DNA of 16,466 nt from Christensenella sp. UBA1782 (GTDB lineage: Bacteria; Bacillota; Clostridia; Christensenellales; DTU072), in NCBI GenBank assembly GCA_002315475.1, contig DCGI01000098.1:1-16466 (forward strand). The letters are read 5' to 3'. Positions within the stretch are counted from its first letter, which is position 1, and every line of letters starts with the position of its first letter. The translations under genes were made by a program, and so were the position numbers. Shown here in pieces: positions 1-8,600 of this stretch. The notes under the pieces were generated by a model. The model did not search any database. It was not told where the DNA came from and was given only the letters and a program-made list of their open reading frames with translations.

Positions 1-122
1 TACTCCCACGTCGGAGCTTTTTGGTTTTCTATAAAATAGACGGAAAGAACCATTCCTGCCGAAAGAACAAGAATCAACACGATGGCAATAACCGAGATTT
101 TAGATTTTCTTGAAAGTTTCAT
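1..122 (-). CDS. N-terminus of an unidentified membrane or exported protein (cut by window edge)
   Basis: Only the first 40 codons are present; the rest lies beyond the left edge. The start ATG (122-120) shares an ATGA with the stop codon of the upstream phosphoesterase gene, a classic translational-coupling arrangement, so I consider it real despite its length. The peptide begins MKLSRKSKISV, a basic N-terminus, followed by a hydrophobic stretch (about residues 9-30, VIAIVLILVL and on), then turns polar (ENQKAPTWE). This is a signal peptide or N-terminal membrane anchor. I see no lipobox cysteine in the visible part. It is the fourth gene of the operon headed by the giant lipoprotein, so it probably acts at the cell surface with its two lipoprotein neighbours. 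The family cannot be identified from this fragment. Confidence 0.75.
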   Translation of the reverse strand, partial: MKLSRKSKISVIAIVLILVLSAGMVLSVYFIENQKAPTWE

Positions 123-1888
123 GAGTTACTTAAGTCTATTACGATTTCTCTGTCCCCTCTTTCGGTCGGAACCGTTATATCCCCGATAAATTGTTCAAAG
201 ATTCCTACCCGTATCAAGTCTTCGAGCAATAAGTCGGTTTCGGTAAAAAAGTCGGAGATATGCGGTATCAACGTAAACGTTTTTTCGGATACGGATTCGT
301 CCAACAAATAGATTCCTTCTAAGTTTGTACTAAGGTATGCCTGTGCGTATTCCAAGTACTGAGAATAGACGCCGGAATACTCTAAGATTTCAAACAGCGC
401 ATCAATGCAAGAGGAAGAATACAAATCAATTTTTCCTTCCGAAAAAAGTCTGTCTATATCCATTTCGATAACGACCTCTCCTTCCACCGCATCGGCAAGG
501 TCTTGCGCGTTATCGTTGAGATAGCAACACAAGGAGTAAATTGCATACCGTAAAACGTTCTGTTCCTCCTCCGTTATGTATTCGTCACCGTTTACCACCC
601 GCATATAGATATGCGTTAAGAGTTCTAAAACGTTGTTTTCTTCTATTTGCGGTAGTTCGATTCCGTACGGCAAAACTAAGGCTTCCAAACTTTCTTCTTC
701 GCCGTATAAGGGTAAATATCCTACTTTTTGCAATACGTTTTCACGCAATACGGTAAGGGCGGCGTCGAGATTTTTACCGGAAAGAGCGTTGAACGCCCGA
801 CGAATATAACTGAGTATGTAGTTTTGTCCGCTGTTTTCCAAAAACCTTTTTTCATATTCGGGGAAATCGGAAAGAAGTTCCTCTCTTACCGACTCCGGCA
901 CGCTTTCGTCGATATAAGACGGGTTTATCGTTTCCTGCCTACAAACCGTTACGGTCAAAACGTCCTCTTCGATATGTCCTTCGTAGTATTCGGAGTAACC
1001 GCAACAAGAAGCCGTAATCTGTACGTCCGTATATTCGTTACCGTATTCGTTTTGATAATACTTTATATCGTTAAAATGATTATGTCCCGAAAAACCGATA
1101 GGTGTCGAATATTGCGCAAAGACCGAACACATAATCAAGAAATCGGAATTCATGGCGTGTTCGTCGTCACCGTCAAACATTCTTTTGGCTTGGGGACAGT
1201 GGTACAGAAGGGGAACGTGCGAAAGCACGATACATTTTTTTCCCGCTTCTTCGGCAAGATAGGCTTGTTCGTTTGCCCAATAAGCTATATCGTCGGTAAA
1301 AGAAGGTTTTTTTTCGGTCTGTTGCGCATCGGTGTAATAGGATACGTTATCTATGGCGATTAAACGGTATTCATCGTTCAATTCGCACGAATAACAGAGC
1401 GTCCCTTCCAATGTCGAAAGGGCGTCGGAATAGCCGAAATCGGCATACAATTCGGCAAAATCGGCTTGTGTTATCTTACCGTAAGGACTGTTGGAATACG
1501 GGACGATATCGTGGTTTCCGTTAATAACGTAGACGTCGATTCCCGTATTTTCGATTCTTGTAAGGGTTTGTACGACCGTTTCGTGTGAGGTACGGTCACC
1601 GCTTTCTGTCAAATCTCCCGCAATCAGAATAAAATCGTATCCTTTTTCTATGACGGAATCCGCCATGGATTGAAAAATCGTATCCGAAAGGTGCATCATT
1701 TTATCTCGCGTCGAATGACTAGCGTACGTTTCTTCGGTTAGAATAGAATTGGATACCACGTGAATATCGGTAAAAACAGCAAAATCAACGGTATCGACGG
1801 CGTCTTCTCCTATGTCACATCCGTATAAAGTAAAGATGCTTCCGCAGAGAAGAAATACGGCAAGAAAAACGATAAAGGTTTTATGCAT
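119..1888 (-). CDS. Calcineurin-like metallophosphoesterase lipoprotein with long C-terminal extension
   Basis: 589 residues from the ATG chosen here. Residues 1-24 form a lipoprotein signal peptide (MHK basic start, hydrophobic core, LYGC lipobox with C24), so the mature protein should be lipid-anchored outside the membrane. All metal-binding motifs of the calcineurin-like phosphoesterase fold are present: DIH near 41-43, GD at 91-92, GNHD at 124-127, the SH of SHVP at about 224, and GHNH at 268-271. It should therefore be a two-metal phosphoesterase, but the substrate (nucleotide, phospholipid, phosphoprotein or other) cannot be read. After about residue 300 comes a Leu/Glu-rich, probably helical region of some 290 residues that I do not recognise. 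The start overlaps the sir2 stop by 8 nt and has no good ribosome-binding site of its own, which suggests translational coupling. An upstream in-frame TTG (1912) would add eight residues before the signal peptide and is less likely. Confidence 0.88.
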   Translation of the reverse strand: MHKTFIVFLAVFLLCGSIFTLYGCDIGEDAVDTVDFAVFTDIHVVSNSILTEETYASHSTRDKMMHLSDTIFQSMADSVIEKGYDFILIAGDLTESGDRTSHETVVQTLTRIENTGIDVYVINGNHDIVPYSNSPYGKITQADFAELYADFGYSDALSTLEGTLCYSCELNDEYRLIAIDNVSYYTDAQQTEKKPSFTDDIAYWANEQAYLAEEAGKKCIVLSHVPLLYHCPQAKRMFDGDDEHAMNSDFLIMCSVFAQYSTPIGFSGHNHFNDIKYYQNEYGNEYTDVQITASCCGYSEYYEGHIEEDVLTVTVCRQETINPSYIDESVPESVREELLSDFPEYEKRFLENSGQNYILSYIRRAFNALSGKNLDAALTVLRENVLQKVGYLPLYGEEESLEALVLPYGIELPQIEENNVLELLTHIYMRVVNGDEYITEEEQNVLRYAIYSLCCYLNDNAQDLADAVEGEVVIEMDIDRLFSEGKIDLYSSSCIDALFEILEYSGVYSQYLEYAQAYLSTNLEGIYLLDESVSEKTFTLIPHISDFFTETDLLLEDLIRVGIFEQFIGDITVPTERGDREIVIDLSNS

Positions 1889-2618
1889 GATACACCCGTT
1901 GCAATTCTTCAATAACTTTTACGATATCTTCGTGTAATACCACTTTGGCACCGTTGTCCGAGCTTGTTGCCTCTTTGTTAATGACGGCGATATTGTCGCC
2001 TTGATAATACTGCAAATACGATGCGGCGGGATAAACCATGAGAGAAGTCCCGATGATAACGACGCAGTCGGCATAATAGATGGCTTCGATGGCTTTTTTT
2101 ATGACGTCCTCGTCCAAAGGTTCTTCGTAAAGGACGACGTCGGGTTTAACGATACCGCCGCAACGAGAACATACGGGTATATCTTGCTCGCTGAGAATAC
2201 TTTCCAGCGAATAAAACGTATGGCAATCCATACAATAGTTTCTCAAGATGCTTCCATGTAGTTCGTATACGATTTTACTCCCTGCTTTTTGGTGCAAACC
2301 GTCTATATTTTGGGTAACGACGCTCACCTCTTTGGTGTCTTGCAGAGAGGCGATAAACTTATGTGCCGAGTTGGGCTGCGCATCGGGGTATACCATTTTT
2401 GTCCGATAAAATTTATAAAACTCTTTCGTCATTCTCTTAAAGAACGTATTGGAAATGATTTGTTCGGGTGCATAGCCTTGACCGGAGTCTTGATTGTACA
2501 GTCCGTCAGCCGACCGAAAATCGGGTATACCGCTTGCACAGCTTATGCCCGCTCCCGTAAAAAAAACGATCTTTTTGCAGGAAGCAAGCATTTCTGCCAA
2601 TTGTTCGTATTTAGTCAT
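1881..2618 (-). CDS. cobB: Sir2-family NAD-dependent protein deacylase (sirtuin)
   Basis: 245 residues, normal for a bacterial single-domain sirtuin. It removes acyl groups from lysines using NAD+, giving nicotinamide and O-acyl-ADP-ribose, and acts in the cytoplasm; there is no signal peptide. Visible motifs in order: GAGIS at 22-26 followed by the GIPDFRS loop (NAD binding), TQNID at 102-106, catalytic His121 in ELHGS, a zinc tetracysteine site (C129, C132, C150, C153), GTS at 190-192, and INKE near 214. The whole matches ordinary Firmicutes deacylases rather than the Sir2 domains fused to antiphage partners. ATG (2618) overlaps the stop of the giant lipoprotein gene by 8 nt (ATGACTAA) and is preceded by GGAG at 2626-2629. 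The gene lies between two genes for secreted lipoproteins, which is unexpected for a cytoplasmic enzyme; its targets are unknown. The symbol is assigned by family only. Confidence 0.95.
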   Translation of the reverse strand: MTKYEQLAEMLASCKKIVFFTGAGISCASGIPDFRSADGLYNQDSGQGYAPEQIISNTFFKRMTKEFYKFYRTKMVYPDAQPNSAHKFIASLQDTKEVSVVTQNIDGLHQKAGSKIVYELHGSILRNYCMDCHTFYSLESILSEQDIPVCSRCGGIVKPDVVLYEEPLDEDVIKKAIEAIYYADCVVIIGTSLMVYPAASYLQYYQGDNIAVINKEATSSDNGAKVVLHEDIVKVIEELQRVYHA

Positions 2619-5600
2619 TGGTTATCTCCAAATAAATGCAAGGTCTTATGCCGACGGTATAAGCGTCTACGGGACGAATTTGCAAAGTTCCGTCCGCCGC
2701 AACAACGAATACCGAATAGGATGTATCCCCTGCCGTCCTTATATAGTAGCTCGCCGTACCGTCCGTAACCGCCAAACCGTGTATCAAAGCGTAATCGGTA
2801 TAAATATTATCATCCGTTGCTACATGGGTTCCGTATATTCTCTTGACGTCCGGAGTCGATTCCGATAATTCATAGGCGTACAGATTATTGGTTAAATCGG
2901 CATAAGACGGCAAGAATACGTAATCGTACGTATCGTTTTGCGTCATCCAAGCATAGTAGGATGTATTGTTCAAATAGCTCGGATAGGTATCCGAAGAGTT
3001 GGACACAAAATGACGATTCAGGTAGAGGTAGTTTATCTCCAATTCGTTGAAAGCAAAAGACATAAACTCGTTATTGAGATAGGAACGGATGTAGCTCGTT
3101 TCCCATGTATTACTATAACCGTCGGTTGCTTTGGAAGAAGTATGGAAAGAATCGGTGAAAAGTATCTTATCCGCTTGCAAACAGTAAGAATTATTCTTTC
3201 CGAATATAACGTTCCAACGGATTTTTTCCATTTTGTAATAATAGTATTCTCCTTGATACATTTCTCGATAGTATTTTCCGTCCGAAGTAAAGCCATCCTT
3301 ATTATATATATAGTTGGAAACTGTGGCTAAATTATCGGTGACCAAGCTTGTGGGATAGGAACCGAACTCAATATATTGAACGCCGTTCTTATCCGTTTTT
3401 AAGGTAACCGAACAAATCGGTTCGCTCCATTTTGCGTACAGTTTTACCACGATATTGTCGTCGTCTTCTTCGTTTTCCACCGCGTTGGAAATCAATTCGG
3501 AGGTAAGGACGTCAATAGAGACGGAAGAAGTTGCATTCGTTCCCGAAACCTTCTTCTTAAACTGCGTGTCAAAGTACCACCCTTGAAAGATGTAGTATCC
3601 GTCTACGTCGCCCCGCACGCAGGTTTTGGTAGGCGAATATAAAGAAATTTTTTCGGTATTCGAATAGAACGTCGTTCTGTTATGAGAGTCGTTGATACCG
3701 CCGTCCAATTCATACTCTATGGTATAGGAAGCCGATTGTGCGTTGGTTAAGCCCCAAGAAGGAATAAAGACATAGTCTTTTGCTTGCATCTTAAAGATAT
3801 ACGAGGAGCTTTGGTAGGTATAATTCAACGAATCCTGATAAGAAGAATCGGGTGCTTGTACCGTTTTTCCCGTCGTTTTATCGTATACCAACCATCCGTT
3901 GAATTTGAAGCCCTGATAAACTTCTTTTACTTTCAAAGTGATGACGTTCCCGACGATTGTTTCACCGGTGTATTCCACTACGCCGCACTCCGGCATGGTG
4001 TTATAAACCAAAACGCTGTAATCTCCAAAGTAGGCGGTTAAGTATAAATCCTTCTGAATGTTCTTATAGGGTACCGTAATGCCTTTTTCAAAGGTAACGA
4101 CGGTGCAGTTTTCCATGGCGGTATAGTCGGCAAGCTCGGATGCCTCCAAAAGGTATCCGTTATAGTTGTTGATGGCGATTTTGGTAAAAGAACCCATGTG
4201 ATTGCCGTCCTCGTCAAACCAACCTCTAAAGGTTTGGTTGATATTGGTTTTTGCCAACGATTGGAAATTTTCCCCGTAAGGAATGTAAGAATTAAAGCCT
4301 CCTCCGTCACGCGGTAAAGAATAAGCAATCTTTACGTTAAAGACACCCGTTTCACTGGTCTTGCCCGTATTGAAGGTAACTCTGTACAAGTGACCTGCCG
4401 TCACGCTTAACGGCAGATAGACCGTTTTGTTGGATTCGATTTTACCTTCTTTTACGTTCTTTCTGTCGACAAGGTCGTATATCGAATACGTCGTAGTCAT
4501 GTTTTTATCGGTGTTGCCCCCTTGCAAGGTAACAACGGTATCGTATGCTACAAAATATAGGGAAGATACTGTCTTTACTTGATAATTCGTATTCTTTAAC
4601 ATGAAAGAATCGGTAGCGATTTTATAATCGCCGAGTACATACCATTTTGCGTATAGAGTAATATCCATTGCGATGTCTTTAGCGAAGTCATAGGTATTTC
4701 CCAAACAGTTGACGTTGTCATACCATCCGCCGAATACCGTACCGTTATAAACGACGTTGGTATAGTTATCGGCGTAGCTTAACGTATCTACGAGAGATAC
4801 CACCTGACTATCCGTTTCGGTATCGGGGACGGAAGGTGCGGAAAGTTTTTCTCGGTAGACCAAATATACGGTATCGTTCGAAGCCGAAGTAAGGTTGGTA
4901 CTCTTTCCGTCGACATAATTATAGGTTCCGAAGAAATCGGCGTTGACGCCGTTTTGTTCGATACCCACTTGGGTGATTCTGTTCCCGTAAGAGCTTAACC
5001 GAGCGGTATAGACGTACAAAGTATCGGCATGATAAACCCCTTTGTTCAAGTCGGCAATTTCTTTGCCGTCGTTGTTTAAGAAGTAAGATAAACGCAGATT
5101 GTTGTCGGTAAGAAGGGTTTTTGACAAAACGATAGAAGTTATGGCTTGGTCTTGTTTGGTTGTGGTGAGCCAAAGCATAACGATGTATTTACCACCCTCT
5201 CCGGCATTTAAGTCTACTTTGGAATAGGAGTAACCCTTTGCTTTGAATTCCGACAAGGTTTCTTCATCGAAGCAATCGGAATAGTAGAAAGAAATTTCCG
5301 AAATGTAGGTACCGTCTTCGACATAGGCATTTTTATTCTGTGAGAAAGAAACGGTGGCAACGTAACTTTCCGCAGAAGGATATTGGAATGTAGCGGTGTC
5401 TATTTCTCCGTTTAAGTCTTGAACGTTGAGTTGCACTTTATATCTTCCCCATCTCGGTTTTAAGGTCGTGACGGAGAGCGGCATGGTAAGTCTATAAACG
5501 GATTCCGTCGATTGTATCTCCACGTCTTGGTTTATCCAGGAAATGAAGGAGTATTTTGAATCGGTATGTTCGGTAGAGATTTCTATTTTTTCTTCAAAAC

Positions 5601-8600
5601 TTGTGGAACCGTTTTTATAAACGATTTCTTCCAAATATCCTTTTTTGTGAACGGAAATATCGTCGATTTCTTCGAAAATCAAAACGGTGTCCGACTCTCT
5701 TTCCAAGTATATCTCATTTCCTGCCAAAGAATACCTTAGTGAAGCCCAACGAACCGAAACGGTCGGAGCTATGGTATAAGAAAGGTCGCATGTGAAGCTA
5801 TTCCCCTGTCTTGTCCATGTCATCCCCGAAGAACCATAAAAATATTCGGTTCCGTTGACGACGACGGAATACAACAGATGATTGTTTTTCGGCGTCATGG
5901 CAATATGCAACTTCATCGAAGAAGCCGATTCCTGATAGACATAATAAGACATATTGCCCGACAGAGCGGATTCGTTCTGCATGGAGAAAGTATCGGTAGA
6001 AAACAGTAAGGTAAATTCCTTCAGCATGGACGGGGTGATTGCGATTTCTCGGGTGGGTTCGTAAGAAATCGTCGTACCCGTTTTCCATCCGTCAAATTTG
6101 TAGCCGTTTGCAGGGACAATCGACAAATAGAGCGTTCTGCTCGATTCATCGGTATTGTAGCCGTAATAGGTGAATTTTTTGATAAAGAGCGGATTGGCAC
6201 CGGTGTTTATGGCGTTGTTCAAACTGTTCTTAAAGGTAAATTCTTGTCCGAAATTACCGAAAACGACGTATATCGAGTCAAAACTATCATCGAAGTCTAA
6301 ATCGTAATTATAAGTAATCCCGTAGGCGTCGTTTCCGTTGATTTCCCATTTATCCAAATAACAGTTATTGGTAGGTTCTGCCGTTAAGGTATAACGTATT
6401 CCTTTTGTCGCTTTGTTATAGCTTGCTTTCATGGTGACTTGTCCGAGCATGGAATCGTTGAACGATATGGCGGGGAACGATACTTTTTTCCATGCGGTAT
6501 AATAGGTACTTTGCAGAGCGTTATACAGTACGGTATATTCATAATCGGTGGAAAGTAAGGTATGGTTTTTATCGTACCAGCCCATAAAGCAGTATCCGCT
6601 TTGTTGCAAGTCGGAGGCGATGATTTCATGTTCGTTTCCAAACGAAAGGGTGTAATAGGAATTTTGATTTTGTACGATGTATCCCGTCACCGAATAATCG
6701 GTAACTTTTTCGTACACTACGGCAGCGTCGACTTCCCGCCAATAAGCCGTATATATTACGGTATCCGTCGAATAATCGGCAAAGTATTCGGTAAGGTTGT
6801 TACAGATAAAGGAGAAAGTTTCTTGATTGCTGATTAAGTTATCGTTGTTGTCGTACCATCCGACAAAGTCATAGCCTTCGCTTGTTGTGGCGGATACTTG
6901 TACTTTGTAGACGAGTGCAGAGGACTTTTCGGAAGCTTTTTGCGTGGTTCCGGTCATTTTAACGACGCCCGCTTGATTGACGTTCTTTTTCAAAACCAAT
7001 TCTTTTTCGGCAGTGTTCAGGGATTTCCACGTTACGGTAATCGTAGCCGAACTACCTATATTGGCAAAGGACGTAACCGAATCGGTATAAATCGTTTTGT
7101 CGATGGCGTAAGAATAAAAAGCCATCGAATCGGCAGGTTCGGCACGAAAAGCTATGATTCTTTGCACCGATTTACTATTCATTTTGGCGTTTCGTACCGA
7201 AGTAACGTACAAGACGGATTTCGCATCGGTCACGATATTCGGACGGAAATCGCTTCTTAAGTTTTTCCAACAGGGGTAAAGAACCAAATCTTTACTGAGG
7301 CTCATCTTTGTCGTATCGAAAGTATAAACGACCGTACAGGTGTTTGCGTCATATTCCGAAACGTCGACGAACCCGTCTTTGGCAGAGGCTTCTCGTACCG
7401 AAGAATAGTCGCTGAAATTGGTTTCGCTGACAACGGAAGATTCTCCCGAAACTCGAAGATTTTCGGCAATCGTTACGTCATCGGTAATTCCTAAGAAACA
7501 GTTTACCGAATAACCGGAAAGGTTGGCACCGACAAGTTTTTGTTCTTTAATCGTAATCACAAGGTCGGCGTACAAGACGGATTTTCCTTCTACCTGTTTA
7601 TAATACCCGATAATCGACGCCGAACCGTAATTTCCGGAAAACACATATCCCGTTTCGGGGGTGGCGTTTATGAAAGCATCGTTGATTTTTAATCTGTTTG
7701 TGGCGTCAAACGAAACAAACTTTGCCGTAATCGTCGTCAAATCGTATTCAAAACAAAGGTCGGCTATATTCAAACGAATATCGACTTCTTGACTCAAACA
7801 TATTTCTTCGTCTTTCCAAAGGGTTTTATCTTCTCCGTCTGCCGCTTTTTTCGTCACAAACCACCCTTCGAAAATGTAACCTCCGTTTATGGAAGCTTGC
7901 AACAAAAGGAATTCTTCTCCGTTTGTATTATAACGCAAGTCGAAAGAACCGGTACCGCCGATATCCGACTCTACGTAGGTGTATTCGCTTCCGACCATCG
8001 TGTAAAGCTTTTCAGAAACCGTTATGTTCAAATCGTACGGTTTCCAAGTGGCACGGTAGGTTAGATTCTTGTTGGGTTCTTTTATCTCCAAGCATACGTC
8101 GGTGGAAAGAAGAACCCAGTCCTCTCCTTCTTGCAAGTACCATCCAAGCCATGTGTAACCGTCATGCGTAATCGCCGTTACGGTCAAACTGTTGTTACAG
8201 GAAATCCCGCAAAAAGAAACGTTTTCTCCGTTATTTGAGCCTTTATGCTTGACAGTATCGACTTCATAATACAAAGAACCAGCGTACGGCATATTGGAAG
8301 AAACGGTAATTTCATTGACTTTATAATCCAAATAAACGGCGGAAACGTTAGAAACCGATACGTCTTTTCCCGAAGTTTTGAAAAGAATATCGAACGTGCA
8401 ATCCCGCATTTTTAAGAAATACCGATTGCCTTCGTCAAAGACGCGGGACGGCGTACCGATACTCGTCAAGGTTTTTTCGTCGCCGGATACCGTACAGGGA
8501 TAGTAATTTTTGTAGACGACGTCCCAGTCAAGCGGTTCTTCTTTCAATACCGTTTCGATATAGTATCCCGAGAAATAATAGCCGTCGTTTACTGCCGCAT

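Noticed and set aside
728..1363. Long open frame on the plus strand (211 codons) inside the phosphoesterase gene
   Set aside because: It lies antisense to a gene with clear motifs, has an unlikely composition (many Arg, Phe and Val) and no recognisable domain; it is a by-product of the codon bias opposite.
1889..1912. Longer phosphoesterase starting at TTG 1912
   Set aside because: It would put eight residues in front of a proper lipoprotein signal peptide, and no ribosome-binding site supports it.
1881..2618. Sir2 gene as part of an antiphage defence system
   Set aside because: The protein is a complete single-domain deacylase with zinc cysteines and catalytic His, and no SLOG, TIR, Argonaute, helicase or other known defence partner is next to it.
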